A stretch of DNA of 43,444 nt from DASYYE01 sp035946955 (GCA_035946955.1 DASYYE010000154.1:1-43444); one strand, 5' to 3'; counted from the first letter of the stretch, positions 29,877 through 38,804 are shown. The notes: generated by a model not told the origin, from the sequence alone. Translations and numbers: made by a program.

Positions 29877-31511
29877 TCACCCCGCTGTGTCGTCGGTGAG
29901 CCAGCCACCCTTGGTGAGCAGACTCAGGACCATGTCCACTGCCTGCTGCCGCGACACCGCCGAGGTGTCGATCGTCAGCTCCGCGTCGGTGGGCAGCTCG
30001 TAGGGGTCGGAGATGCCGGTGAAGTGGTCGATGAGCCCGGCCCTTGCCTTGGCGTACAGGCCTTTGCGGTCCCGCGCCTCACACACCTCCACGGGGGTGG
30101 CGACGTGGATGAGCAAGAAGTCGCCCACCTCGCTGACCATGCGCCGCGCCCGTGCGCGTGCATCGGCGAACGGCGCGATGGGCGCGCAGATGGCGACCCC
30201 ACCATGCCTGGCCACCTCGGTGGCCGCATATCCGATCCGTGCGATGTTCATGTCACGGTCAGCGCGTGAGAAGCTCAGCCCGGCCGACAGGAGCTGGCGT
30301 ACCAGGTCACCGTCGAGCAGCGACACCGTCCGGTCACCACGCTCGGCCAGCGCGTCCCGCAGCCCCCGCGCGATGGTGGACTTGCCCGACCCGGACAGGC
30401 CGGTGAAGAAGACCACCACACCTCGCTCGCCGCGCGGCGGCCGCGCACGGCGGAGTTCTTCGGCGACCGCGGCCGGTGCGAACCAGGCGGGCACCTCTTC
30501 GCCGCGGTCCAGCAGGTCTTCCAGCTCGCCCCGTGCCAGGTCGGTGCGTTCGGTCCCGGGTTCGATGAGCGCGAGCGGGCGCCAGACCTCGGCGGCCCGG
30601 TCATAGGCCCACTCACCCGCGGACAGCACTGGGACCGGCTGCTGCGCCGCAGCGGCCGATTCTGGCGCCTGGCCGTCACGGCCGGCACCGGGCTCGTCCG
30701 TGAGCAGGTGGGTGGCGCCGTAGGCGGCCGCGACCAGCGCCCGGGTGGCCGTCTCGCGCGCCGGCACCGACCCGCGTGGAGCCAGCGGCACCGGCACCAC
30801 GAGCGTCCCGGGGGGCAGGCTCCTTGCCGCCGCCTGGACCGTCCTCACCAGCGCCTCGGGGCGTACCACGACCTCGGCGGGGCCGCTGACCAGTGGCAGG
30901 AGCAGGATGCGGGCCCTGAGCTGGCCCGCGAAGTGCCGGAGCTGGCCGATCTGGCGCCAGGTGAGCGGCCGCCGCGTGGCGAAGGCCAGCACCGGCCCGT
31001 CGCCGACCTCGGCCCGTGCCTGTACGGGGGAGAGTCGCAGGTTCCGGAAGGGGCCGTGCTCGGGCGGGCGCAGGCTGGTGACCGGGCCGCTCAGCCGCAC
31101 GGTCCCTGGCTCGCCATCGCCGTCCGGCCGGGTGTGGCGCCCGGGGGCGCCCGCGGGGTCGAGCGGCCCAGCCTCGGCCGTCAGGCAGGGGGCACTCTCG
31201 GTGATGTCAAGTACGGCCAGTGGTGTGTGCTCTGGGTCGTTGAGGACGATCCGGGCGGCGGAGGCGACCGCGGCATGGCCGGGGACGTCGAGGGTGACCG
31301 GTGCGGGCCACGGTGTCCCATCCGCCAGCGTCCCCCGGTCACGTACGGAGGCCACGTCCGCGGACCCCATGAAACCGGTCAAGGGCGCGAAGGCGCCCGA
31401 GAGCAGCAGTTCCAGGTCTCCGAGCTGACCCTCGTCAAGGGTCCAGGCGGGCAACGCGGCAATGTCCGCGGTCAGCTCCGCGGCAGCCTCGCGCTCTACC
31501 TCAGTGGTCAC
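29877..31511 (-). CDS. cysC: Adenylylsulfate kinase fused to a degenerate ATP-sulfurylase domain
   Basis: A 544-residue protein. The C-terminal 175 residues are APS kinase, which makes PAPS from APS and ATP: VVFFTGLSGSGKSTIARGL (P-loop, about residue 372), SLLDGDLVRQLLSAGLSFSR, RIGYAATEVARHGGVAICA and IHVATPVEVCEARDRKGLY. The first 340 residues follow an ATP-sulfurylase plan (LSGAFAPLTGFMGSADVASV; TPWPAPVTLDVP; the MS-like strand LAVLDITE). The essential QxRNPxHxxH block is replaced by FATRRPLTWRQIGQLR, lacking both active-site His. Sulfurylase activity is therefore unlikely; the domain may be structural or regulatory. It is transcribed divergently from mfd. No cysD/cysN genes are nearby. Confidence 0.88.
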   Translation of the reverse strand: MTTEVEREAAAELTADIAALPAWTLDEGQLGDLELLLSGAFAPLTGFMGSADVASVRDRGTLADGTPWPAPVTLDVPGHAAVASAARIVLNDPEHTPLAVLDITESAPCLTAEAGPLDPAGAPGRHTRPDGDGEPGTVRLSGPVTSLRPPEHGPFRNLRLSPVQARAEVGDGPVLAFATRRPLTWRQIGQLRHFAGQLRARILLLPLVSGPAEVVVRPEALVRTVQAAARSLPPGTLVVPVPLAPRGSVPARETATRALVAAAYGATHLLTDEPGAGRDGQAPESAAAAQQPVPVLSAGEWAYDRAAEVWRPLALIEPGTERTDLARGELEDLLDRGEEVPAWFAPAAVAEELRRARPPRGERGVVVFFTGLSGSGKSTIARGLRDALAERGDRTVSLLDGDLVRQLLSAGLSFSRADRDMNIARIGYAATEVARHGGVAICAPIAPFADARARARRMVSEVGDFLLIHVATPVEVCEARDRKGLYAKARAGLIDHFTGISDPYELPTDAELTIDTSAVSRQQAVDMVLSLLTKGGWLTDDTAG

Positions 31512-31647
31512 GTCCCCAGCTCCTTCCGGTCCCGGTCCTATTGTGGTGGACCCGGCGACCGTCCGGCACCTGGCCTGGTGGCATGCCTGAGGGTACCGTG
31601 GGCACGCCTAGCCGGCCATGAGGTCAAGGGCGAGCCCGCCGAGCCCA

Positions 31648-31653
31648 TAAGCT
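31648..31653 (+). promoter_or_regulatory. -10-like hexamer TAAGCT upstream of mfd
   Basis: TAAGCT lies 68 bp before the mfd ATG in the 210-bp divergent gap between cysC and mfd. A GTCAAG at 31623-31628 is a weak -35 with 19-bp spacing. It would give mfd a leader of about 60 nt with AGGGA as ribosome site. Confidence 0.35.
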
Positions 31654-31721
31654 AGGGGTGACCCACATCCGCGCCCGCACAATGCGTATGCGGGTTTTCG
31701 TGCTGCCTATCCAGGGACGTC

Positions 31722-34700
31722 ATGAGCCTCGCCAGTCTCCTTCCGGTGATTGCGGCCGACCCGCAGTTGGGCCAGGTCTTGGACGGCTCCGCCAGCGGGG
31801 CCGGGGCCGACGTGACCGCACCCGCTGCCCTCCGGCCGTTCCTCGCGCATGCCCTGGCGCGCCCGCCCGCGGGCGGCGCCAGGTTCGTGCTCGCGGTGAC
31901 CGCCACCGCCCGGGAGGCCGAAGACCTGACGGACGCGCTCGGCAGCATGCTGGCACCCGAGCGGATCGGCTACTTCCCGGCTTGGGAGACGCTCCCACAC
32001 GAGCGCATCTCCCCGCGTTCTGACACCTCCGGCCGGCGCCTGGCCGTCTTGCGCCGGCTCACCCGGCCCGACCCCGACGATGCGCACTCCGGGCCGTTGG
32101 ACGTGGTGGTGACCCCGGTGCGTGGCCTGCTCCAGCCGATCGTGGCCGGGCTCGGGGAGACCGAGCCGGTCGCGCTGGCCGTCGGTGAGGCGGCCGACCC
32201 CGCTGAGGTGGCAGCCCGGCTGGTGGAGCTCGGGTACGCGCGCACCGACCTGGTGGAGAAACGCGGTGACGTGGCGGTGCGCGGCGGCATCCTCGATGTG
32301 TTCCCGCCCGCGGAGGAGCACCCGCTGCGGGTCGAGTTCTTCGGTGAGCAGGTGGAGGAGATCCGTTCCTTCCGGGTCGCGGACCAGCGCAGCCTCGGCC
32401 AGACCGCCGACCGGCTCTGGGCACCCGCCTGCCGTGAGCTGCTGCTGACCCCCGCGGTCCGGGAACGGGCCAAGCGGCTTGCGGACGAGCACCCCGAGCT
32501 CATGGACGTGCTCGGCAAGCTGGCCGAGGGCATCAACGTGGAGGGCATGGAGGCGTTCGCGCCCGTACTGGCAACGCGGATGGAACTCCTGCTGGACCAC
32601 ATGCCGGCCGGTGCGGTGGTGCTCGCCTGTGACCCCGAGCGGATCCGCGCCCGCGCCGCCGACCTCGTCCGCACCAGCCAGGAGTTCCTTGATGCTTCCT
32701 GGGTGACCGCTGCCGCAGGCGGCCAGGTGCCGATCGACCTCGGGGCCTCGGTGTTCCGGCCGATCACGGAAGTCCGGGCCGCAGCCGACCAGCAGGGCCT
32801 GGCCTGGTGGACGATCTCCCCCTTCGACAGCCCCGGCGCGGTGGCCGGGGCAGACGGCGAGCCTGCGGCGCTGACCGGGGACTACGACGGCCGTCCGGCT
32901 GTGCGGCTCGACGCGCACCCGGCGGAGTCCTACCGGGGCGCTACCGACCGCGCCATGGCCGACGTGCGGCGCTGGCTCAGCGACCGGTGGCGGGTCGTGC
33001 TTGTCACCCCCGGCCACGGACCCGCGGAGCGCCTGGCGGAAGTACTGCGTGCGGATGGGCTGGGTGCCCGGCTCGGGGAGATGACAGAGCCGCCCGAACC
33101 GGGTGTGCCATGGGTCGTGACCGGGATGCTCGGCCACGGGTTCACCTGGGACAGCCTGCGGCTCGCAGTCCTCACCGAAGCTGACCTGGCAGGCCAGCAC
33201 GTGGGCGCGCGCGAAGGCCTGCGCATGCCCAGCCGCCGCCGCGGCGGGATCGACCCGCTCCAGCTCACCCCCGGTGATTTCGTGGTCCACGAGCAGCACG
33301 GCGTCGGCCGCTACGTGGAGATGACCAGCCGCACCGTCCAGGGCTCGGTCAGGGAGTACCTGGTCATCGAGTACGCGCCGGGCAAGCGCGGCCAACCACC
33401 CGACCGGCTGTATGTGCCGACCGACTCCCTCGACCAGGTCACCAGGTACGTCGGCGGTGAGGTGCCCAGCCTGCACCGCCTCGGCGGCGCCGACTGGGCC
33501 AAGACCAAGGGCCGCGCCCGCAAGGCCGTGCGGCAGATCGCCTCCGAGCTGATCAGGCTCTACTCGGCCCGGATGGCCTCGCCCGGCCATGCATTCGGCC
33601 CGGACACACCGTGGCAGCGTGAGCTGGAGGACGCCTTCCCCTACGTGGAGACCGCCGACCAGCTCGCTGCCATCGACGAGGTCAAGCGCGACATGGAGCG
33701 GCCAGTCCCGATGGACCGGCTGATCTGTGGCGACGTGGGTTACGGCAAGACCGAGATCGCGGTGCGGGCGGCCTTCAAGGCCGTCCAGGACGGCATGCAG
33801 GTCGCGGTGCTCGTGCCCACCACGCTGCTGGCCGCCCAGCACCACGAGACGTTCAGGGAGCGCTACGCGCCCTTCCCCGTCGTGGTCAAGACCTTGTCGC
33901 GGTTCCAGAGCGACTCGGAGGTGGCCGAGACTCTGCGCGGGCTGGCCGACGGCACGGTGGATGTGGTCATCGGCACCCACCGGCTTCTTTCGCCCGAAAC
34001 CCGGTTCGCCCGGCTCGGCCTGGTAATCCTCGACGAGGAGCAGCGTTTCGGGGTGGAGCACAAGGAGTACCTGAAGCGGCTGCGCACCGAGGTGGACGTG
34101 CTCGCCATGTCGGCGACTCCGATCCCGCGCACGCTGGAGATGGGGGTCGCGGGGATCAGGGAGATGTCCACGATCCTCACCCCGCCGGAGGAACGTCACC
34201 CGGTGCTGACGATGGTCGGCCCCTACGACGAGAAGCAGATCGCGGCCGCCATCCGGCGGGAGCTGCTGCGCGACGGCCAGGTCTTCTTCGTGCACAACCG
34301 GGTCTCCTCCATCCGCAAGGTCGCCGCGGGCGTGGCGGAGCTGGTCCCAGAGGCCAGCGTGGTGGTGGGCCACGGCCAGATGAACGAGCACGAGCTGGAG
34401 CGCGTGATGCTCGACTTCGTGGACCGCAAGACGGACGTGCTCGTGGCGACCACCATCGTGGAGTCCGGGCTGGACATCCCCAATGCCAACACCCTGATCA
34501 TCGACCGGGCCGACGCCTACGGCCTGTCCCAGCTCCACCAGCTCCGCGGCCGGGTGGGGCGGGGGTCCGAACGGGCCTACGCCTATTTCCTGTTCCCGCC
34601 CGAGCGGGAGCTGACCGAGACCGCCCATGAGCGGCTCGCGACCGTGGCCCAGCACACCGAGGTGGGCGCGGGCATGTACGTGGCACTGAAGGACCTGGAG

Positions 34701-35339
34701 ATCCGCGGCGCCGGGAACCTGCTGGGCGGTGAACAGTCCGGGCACATCGCGGGCGTGGGGTTCGACCTGTACGTGCGGATGATCGGCGAGGCAGTGAACG
34801 AGCTGCGCGACGCCGGGCCGGCGGAGCGGGCCGAGGTACGGGTAGAGCTGCCGGTCAATGCACACATCCCGCACGACTACGTGCCAGGTGAGCGGCTGCG
34901 GCTGGAGGCCTACACCCGCATCGCCGCGATCGGCTCGCTGGCTGACATCACGGCGGTGAACGAGGAGCTGACGGACCGCTACGGGCCGCTGCCCGACCCG
35001 GTGGTCGGGCTGCTCGCAGTGGCCAGGCTGCGGACGCAGGCACGCCGCGCCGGGCTCACCGACATCACCCAGCAGGGCAGCCACATCAGGTTCTCGCCGG
35101 TGGAACTGCCCGAGTCACGCCAGGTCCGGGTACAGCGCCTCTACCCGAAGACAGTGCTCAAACCCGCGGTGCGTACCATGCTCGTACCAGTGCCACGAGC
35201 TGGCTCCGGTGCTGGTGGTGCCGCAGCAGTGGGCGCGCCCCTGCTGCGCGACCGTGAGCTGCTCGCCTGGTGCGGCCAGCTCATCGAAGCGGTGTTCGGC
35301 GAGGGGGTTCCACCCGTGCCACCGGAGACAACCGCCTGA
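31722..35339 (+). CDS. mfd: Transcription-repair coupling factor
   Basis: A 1205-residue Mfd protein, an ATP-driven DNA translocase that removes RNA polymerase stalled at lesions and recruits UvrA. The UvrB-like N-terminus shows FVLAVTATAREAEDLTDALG and VEKRGDVAVRGGILDVFPP. The RNA-polymerase-interaction domain has LQLTPGDFVVHEQHGVGRYV (near residue 510). The RecG-like motor has the Walker A ICGDVGYGKTEIAVRAAFK (near 668), the DEEQ box LVILDEEQRFG (near 770), SATPIPRTLEMG and HQLRGRVGRGSERAYAYF (near 940). The C-terminal UvrA-masking domain is complete, with a Gly/Ala-rich insertion near the end (PRAGSGAGGAAAVG). All motor residues are intact. Very long minus-strand frames opposite it are GC-driven shadows. 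A short lipoprotein gene follows. Confidence 0.98.
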   Translation: MSLASLLPVIAADPQLGQVLDGSASGAGADVTAPAALRPFLAHALARPPAGGARFVLAVTATAREAEDLTDALGSMLAPERIGYFPAWETLPHERISPRSDTSGRRLAVLRRLTRPDPDDAHSGPLDVVVTPVRGLLQPIVAGLGETEPVALAVGEAADPAEVAARLVELGYARTDLVEKRGDVAVRGGILDVFPPAEEHPLRVEFFGEQVEEIRSFRVADQRSLGQTADRLWAPACRELLLTPAVRERAKRLADEHPELMDVLGKLAEGINVEGMEAFAPVLATRMELLLDHMPAGAVVLACDPERIRARAADLVRTSQEFLDASWVTAAAGGQVPIDLGASVFRPITEVRAAADQQGLAWWTISPFDSPGAVAGADGEPAALTGDYDGRPAVRLDAHPAESYRGATDRAMADVRRWLSDRWRVVLVTPGHGPAERLAEVLRADGLGARLGEMTEPPEPGVPWVVTGMLGHGFTWDSLRLAVLTEADLAGQHVGAREGLRMPSRRRGGIDPLQLTPGDFVVHEQHGVGRYVEMTSRTVQGSVREYLVIEYAPGKRGQPPDRLYVPTDSLDQVTRYVGGEVPSLHRLGGADWAKTKGRARKAVRQIASELIRLYSARMASPGHAFGPDTPWQRELEDAFPYVETADQLAAIDEVKRDMERPVPMDRLICGDVGYGKTEIAVRAAFKAVQDGMQVAVLVPTTLLAAQHHETFRERYAPFPVVVKTLSRFQSDSEVAETLRGLADGTVDVVIGTHRLLSPETRFARLGLVILDEEQRFGVEHKEYLKRLRTEVDVLAMSATPIPRTLEMGVAGIREMSTILTPPEERHPVLTMVGPYDEKQIAAAIRRELLRDGQVFFVHNRVSSIRKVAAGVAELVPEASVVVGHGQMNEHELERVMLDFVDRKTDVLVATTIVESGLDIPNANTLIIDRADAYGLSQLHQLRGRVGRGSERAYAYFLFPPERELTETAHERLATVAQHTEVGAGMYVALKDLEIRGAGNLLGGEQSGHIAGVGFDLYVRMIGEAVNELRDAGPAERAEVRVELPVNAHIPHDYVPGERLRLEAYTRIAAIGSLADITAVNEELTDRYGPLPDPVVGLLAVARLRTQARRAGLTDITQQGSHIRFSPVELPESRQVRVQRLYPKTVLKPAVRTMLVPVPRAGSGAGGAAAVGAPLLRDRELLAWCGQLIEAVFGEGVPPVPPETTA

Positions 35340-35410
35340 GACCACCGGCCGCCGCAGGCCAACGCAGGATCCCGGCCCAGCGGGCCGGCCGAGGCAGAAG
35401 GGACGCAGCC

Positions 35411-36094
35411 GTGCTCCGCACCGCTGTCGCCGCAGTAGGCGCCGTCACCGCCCTTACGTGTTCACTCGCCGCATGTGCGCCACTGCGGATGGGCGCCGCC
35501 GCGATCGTGGGTGACCATCGGATCTCCTCGGCCACGCTGACCAACGAGGTGGCCAACGTCCAGGCCACGCTGGCCGCGAGCAAGGGCAAGATCCCCCCGC
35601 AGGTGCCAGCCTCCGAGCTGCCACAGCAGGTACTGTCCTGGCTGCTCCGCTTCCAGGTCAGGGAGGAGCTCGCCAGCCAGGCGCGTGTCACGGTGACCAC
35701 GGCCGAGCGCCAGCAGGCGCTGGCCGGGATCGCCGCGCAGGCCCGCCAGGGCGGGGCCGCCAGCGTGTCACTTGCCGACCTGGCTGCGGCCAATGGCCTG
35801 CCACCCAACCTGCTCAACGAACTCGGCCGCTACCAGGCGATCGAGAACGCGGTCATCAACAGGCTCGACAACGGCACCCTGCCGACCTCTCAGCTTGCTC
35901 TCCAGGCGCTGTCCCTGCGGTTCAACCACATGCAGTGCCTGACGGCCAAGAGGCTGGCAATCAGGGTGAACCCGCAGTACGGACGCCTCGACTACGGCCA
36001 GCTGGCGATCGTCGCAGCGCCACCCACCCTGTCGGCCCTGCCCGTCCCGGCGCGCTCGCAGTCCCCGGCACCGCAGCTCCGCCCGGCCTGCTAG
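35411..36094 (+). CDS. SurA N-terminal-like lipoprotein
   Basis: A 227-residue exported lipoprotein. I choose GTG 35411 since AGAAGGGACGC precedes it and the resulting N-terminus is a lipoprotein signal (VAAVGAVTALTCSLAACAPL, lipobox LAAC). The mature part resembles the SurA/PrsA N-terminal chaperone fold: AAIVGDHRISSATLTNEVAN, SELPQQVLSWLLRFQVREEL and VTTAERQQALAGIAAQAR. No peptidyl-prolyl isomerase domain is present, so a holdase-type chaperone role outside the membrane is likely. It sits in the conserved mfd - surA-like - mazG order of actinobacteria, 71 bp after mfd. Two base pairs separate its stop from the mazG start. Confidence 0.85.
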   Translation: MLRTAVAAVGAVTALTCSLAACAPLRMGAAAIVGDHRISSATLTNEVANVQATLAASKGKIPPQVPASELPQQVLSWLLRFQVREELASQARVTVTTAERQQALAGIAAQARQGGAASVSLADLAAANGLPPNLLNELGRYQAIENAVINRLDNGTLPTSQLALQALSLRFNHMQCLTAKRLAIRVNPQYGRLDYGQLAIVAAPPTLSALPVPARSQSPAPQLRPAC

Positions 36095-36096
36095 GG

Positions 36097-36807
36097 GTGG
36101 CTACGGAGCAGGAAACCCAGGAAACCGGCGCGGCGCTGCTGCGCCTGGTAGAGGTCATGGACACGCTGCGGGTGGCCTGCCCCTGGGACGCTAAGCAGAC
36201 ACACGAGTCGCTCGCACCACACCTGCTGGAGGAGTGCTACGAGGCACTCGACGCGCTGGAGCGCCACGACCTGGCCGGGCTGCGTGACGAACTCGGCGAC
36301 GTCCTGCTGCAGGTGGTGTTCCACGCGCGGGTCGCCAGTGAGCGCTCGGACGGCACCGGCTTCACTATCGATGACGTGGCAGCGGGCACCGTGGACAAGC
36401 TCACCCGCAGGCACCCGCACGTGTTCGGCGACGTGACCGTGTCCGGCGCGGACGAGGTCAAACGCAACTGGGACGCCATCAAGGCCGCCGAACGCGCGGA
36501 CAAGGGGCAGGCGGCGTCGCTGATGGACTCGGTCCCGTTCAGCCAGCCAGCGCTCGCCCTGGCCGCACAGCTCCAGCGCCGTGCGGCACGGGCTGGTGTC
36601 CCCGCGGGACTCGCCGACCTGGCAGTCGGCAGCCCCACGCAGCCGGAGCCCGCCGACCCCCCAGCGGGGGTCAGCCAGCTGGGTGCCGACCTGTTCGCGC
36701 TGGTCGCGCAGGCAGTCAAGGCTGGCCTCGACCCTGAGCTGGAGTTGCGTGCCGCCGCACGCCACTACGCGGACCAGGTACGCGACTGGGAGCACAGCCA
36801 CCGCTGA
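36097..36807 (+). CDS. mazG: Nucleoside triphosphate pyrophosphohydrolase MazG
   Basis: A 236-residue MazG-family enzyme that hydrolyses (d)NTPs to monophosphate and pyrophosphate, cleaning the nucleotide pool. GTG 36097, directly after the lipoprotein stop, gives the expected start just before LLRLVEVMDTLRVACPWD and AKQTHESLAPHLLEECYEAL; the metal-binding acidic residues are in LLEECYE and LRDELGDVLLQVVFHARVA. The second motif set KLTRRHPHVFGDVTV and VKRNWDAIKAAE is typical. The C-terminal half is the weaker second MazG-like domain with a Pro-rich insertion (SPTQPEPADPPAG). It is the last conserved housekeeping gene before the propeller region. Confidence 0.94.
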   Translation: MATEQETQETGAALLRLVEVMDTLRVACPWDAKQTHESLAPHLLEECYEALDALERHDLAGLRDELGDVLLQVVFHARVASERSDGTGFTIDDVAAGTVDKLTRRHPHVFGDVTVSGADEVKRNWDAIKAAERADKGQAASLMDSVPFSQPALALAAQLQRRAARAGVPAGLADLAVGSPTQPEPADPPAGVSQLGADLFALVAQAVKAGLDPELELRAAARHYADQVRDWEHSHR

Positions 36808-36859
36808 GGCCGAGGCCGCCCCGGTTCTGCCGCGTTTGCGGTCACGTGTGGGCAATAGC

Positions 36860-36896
36860 GGGAGCAAGGTCTGGCCGATCGGGCGATAAGGGGTGA
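36860..36896 (+). promoter_or_regulatory. Promoter-like block 1 (upstream of propeller 1)
   Basis: GGGAGCAAGGTCTGGCC, then ATCGGGCGATAAGGGGTGA, recurs with few changes at 38805 and 40310, each time about 65 bp before a start codon. GGGAGCA as a -35 and CGATAA as a -10 would be 17-18 bp apart, the geometry of ECF sigma promoters. I infer an ECF-dependent promoter. Confidence 0.5.
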
Positions 36897-36924
36897 TCTC
36901 TGGCCCAGACCCCGAGAGGATGAC

Positions 36925-37884
36925 ATGACCGACATGCCCGGCTGGGTGGCGCCGCTGGCGGCTACCGCCGTTCTTGCCGCTGTGGCGGCCGGCCCACAGA
37001 CCGCTCTAGGTGCGACCCGTAGCGCCGCAGCGGCTCACCTGGGTCACAGCGGGACCGCGGTGGGCGCGCCCGGCTACGCCCCCGTTGTCGCGACCGCAGG
37101 CCGCTGTCCCGGGCCGGGCCCGCTGCATCCGCTGACCGCTTACGTGCTCGGCTACTACTCGGGCACGGTGACGCCGATCGACGCCGCCACGGGCACGGCC
37201 TTGCACCGGATCCGTGTGGGGTCAATGCCTGAGGACATCGCGGCAACCCCGGACTGCAAGACCGTCTACGCGGTCAACACCAATTCGGGCACGGTGACGC
37301 CGATCCGCACCGCCACAGACACCGCCCTGCCCCCGATCAAGGTCGTGGGAAACCCGGTGCAAATCGTGATCACCCCGGACGGCTCCACCGCCTATGTGAC
37401 CGACAGCTCTGGCAACAGAGTGACACCGATCCGCACCGCCACCAACACGGCCCTGCCCCCCATCAAGGTCGGGGATGGCCCGAGTGCCATCGCGGTCACC
37501 CCGGACGGCAAGACCGCCTATGTGGCCAACAGCGGTTCGACAACGGTGACTCCGATCGACACCGCCACCAACCGGGCCCTGCGGCCGGTCAAGGTGGGCC
37601 CGAATCCTTCGGAGGTCGCGGTCACCCCGGACGGCAAGACCGCCTACGCCGTCGCGGGACGCGGGGTGACGCCGATCCGGACGGCCACCAACACCGCCCT
37701 TCCCCCGATCAAGATCGGGGGAGGCCTGGTCGAAATCGTGATTACCCCGGATGGCAAGGCCGCCTATGTCGGCGGCTATCTCCGGAACACAGTGACGCCG
37801 ATCGACACTGCCACCAACACGGCCCTGCCACCGGTCAAAGTGGGGGATGGGGGTGCGATCGCCATCGTGTTCGCCACCCGGTAG
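36925..37884 (+). CDS. YVTN/YncE-type beta-propeller protein 1 (exported, no sigma partner)
   Basis: A 319-residue exported propeller. After only four residues (MTDM) comes a hydrophobic segment, PGWVAPLAATAVLAAVAAGP, acting as signal or anchor, then a short Ala/Gly linker and CPGPGPLHPLTAYV, the entry block shared by all four propellers here. Six blades follow, each about 42 residues, with the pattern VTPIRTATNTALPPIKVG ... VTPDGKTAYVAN. Six blades are few for a closed propeller, so it may be shortened or use the N-terminal strand to close. There is no cytoplasmic domain. The start codons and upstream block match those of the sigma gene at 40375, suggesting origin by deletion from a sigma-propeller pair. 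The ligand is unknown. Confidence 0.85.
   Translation: MTDMPGWVAPLAATAVLAAVAAGPQTALGATRSAAAAHLGHSGTAVGAPGYAPVVATAGRCPGPGPLHPLTAYVLGYYSGTVTPIDAATGTALHRIRVGSMPEDIAATPDCKTVYAVNTNSGTVTPIRTATDTALPPIKVVGNPVQIVITPDGSTAYVTDSSGNRVTPIRTATNTALPPIKVGDGPSAIAVTPDGKTAYVANSGSTTVTPIDTATNRALRPVKVGPNPSEVAVTPDGKTAYAVAGRGVTPIRTATNTALPPIKIGGGLVEIVITPDGKAAYVGGYLRNTVTPIDTATNTALPPVKVGDGGAIAIVFATR
37165..37880 (+). repeat. Blade-encoding 126-bp repeats of propeller 1 (six units)
   Basis: Six units of about 126 bp repeat phrases such as GTGACGCCGATC, GCCACCAACAC, CCCCCGATCAAGGTC and CCGGACGGCAAGACCGCC. The DNA-level similarity is high enough to allow recombination between units. Confidence 0.85.
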
Positions 37885-37898
37885 TGCGCTAGCAGCCA

Positions 37899-37934
37899 CC
37901 GGGGGCCCGGCTGAGTACCCGCCCGGCCCCCCGG
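37899..37934 (+). terminator. Terminator hairpin after propeller 1
   Basis: CCGGGGGCCCGG (37899-37910) can pair with CCGGCCCCCCGG (37923-37934) over 12 bp with one mismatch and a 12-nt loop, starting 15 bases after the stop. No U-tract follows. Confidence 0.6.
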
Positions 37935-38030
37935 CTGGCTGACTATGGCGGCGCCATCGGACCTGACCAACCACACCCCGGCGGCAATAAGCAGTTGCAG
38001 GCCAGTGGCTCTGGTCGTGAGGATCGCAGC

Positions 38031-38227
38031 GTGGAGAGCGCGATCGAGGCACGTGGACTCGTCAAGGTCTTCCGGACAGCCAGGCGCGCCACCGGACTGC
38101 GGGCGACGCTGCGCTCGCTGGTGGCGCCGGACATGGTCACCAAGACGGCGGTGGCCGGAGTGTCGTTCTCGGTAGCGACCGGAGAACTCCTCGCACTGCT
38201 CGGGCCGAACGGTGCCGGGAAGTCCAG
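38031..38227 (+). pseudogene. ABC transporter ATPase, truncated at Walker A
   Basis: Only the first 65 residues of an ABC ATPase remain: from GTG 38031, VESAIEARGLVKVFRTARR, then TKTAVAGVSFSVATGELLALL and GPNGAGKS. The sequence breaks directly after the Walker A Ser and continues in another frame as part of a permease. Signature motif, Walker B and all else are missing, so no ATPase can be made. The amino-terminal style (long insertion RRATGLRATLRSLVAPD before the Walker strand) fits the ATPases that pair with DUF990/ABC-2 permeases. Confidence 0.85.
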
Positions 38228-38758
38228 GAGGGCAGGCTGGAGGCGTTCCTGCTCCGGCCAATGCCCGTCTTCCGGCAGCTCCAGCTGGTGGACTTCCCAA
38301 CCAATGCCCTCGGCGACATCCTCGTCGGCATTGCGATGTTCGCCGCCGCGGTGTGGCGTATCGACCTGCACTGGACCGCGGCCCGGGTCGCCTACGCGGT
38401 CGCCGGGCTCGTCGGTGGCGTGCTCATGGAGGGTGCGATCTTCACCACGATCGCCAGCTTCCTGCTGCGGTTCCCCGCCACCTCGGCCTGGAACGTCTGG
38501 GTCGAGGAGATGCTGAGCACGTTCGGCAACTACCCGCTGAGCTTCCTGCCCAGGCTGGTGGGCGGCGTCTTCACCTTCGTCCTGCCGCTGGCCTTCATCG
38601 CGTACTTCCCGGCCGCGGTGCTGACCGGCCACACCAGCGGACTCGGTGTCCCGGCCGCGGTCGCGGCGGCCGCGCCCCCGATCGGGCTCGCGGCATTCGC
38701 CGGCTCCCGGCTGCTGTGGAACGCCCGGCTGCGCCACTACACCGGGGTGACCGGCTAG
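38228..38758 (+). pseudogene. ABC-2 (DUF990-type) permease, N-terminally truncated
   Basis: The C-terminal part of an ABC-2 family permease, readable from EGRLEAFLLRPMPVFRQLQ at the junction to the stop. At least four membrane helices remain (ALGDILVGIAMFAAAVW, YAVAGLVGGVLMEGAIFTTI, LVGGVFTFVLPLAFIAYFP, AAAAPPIGLAAFAGSRLL). The LEAFLLRP box normally sits in the middle of such proteins, so roughly the first third is gone. One deletion thus removed most of the ATPase gene, any first permease and the 5' part of this one. An in-frame ATG at 38261 could still make a 165-residue fragment, unlikely to work. Confidence 0.8.
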
Positions 38759-38804
38759 CGGGTTCCCTGAGGCGGCTGAACACGCTGCGCGGCCCCGGCA
38801 TGCC

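Noticed and set aside
31707..35084. 1125-residue minus-strand ORF opposite mfd
   Set aside because: Its His/Gly/Gln/Arg-rich text has no domain, and the plus strand encodes a complete Mfd with intact motor motifs. Long antisense frames are expected at this GC content.
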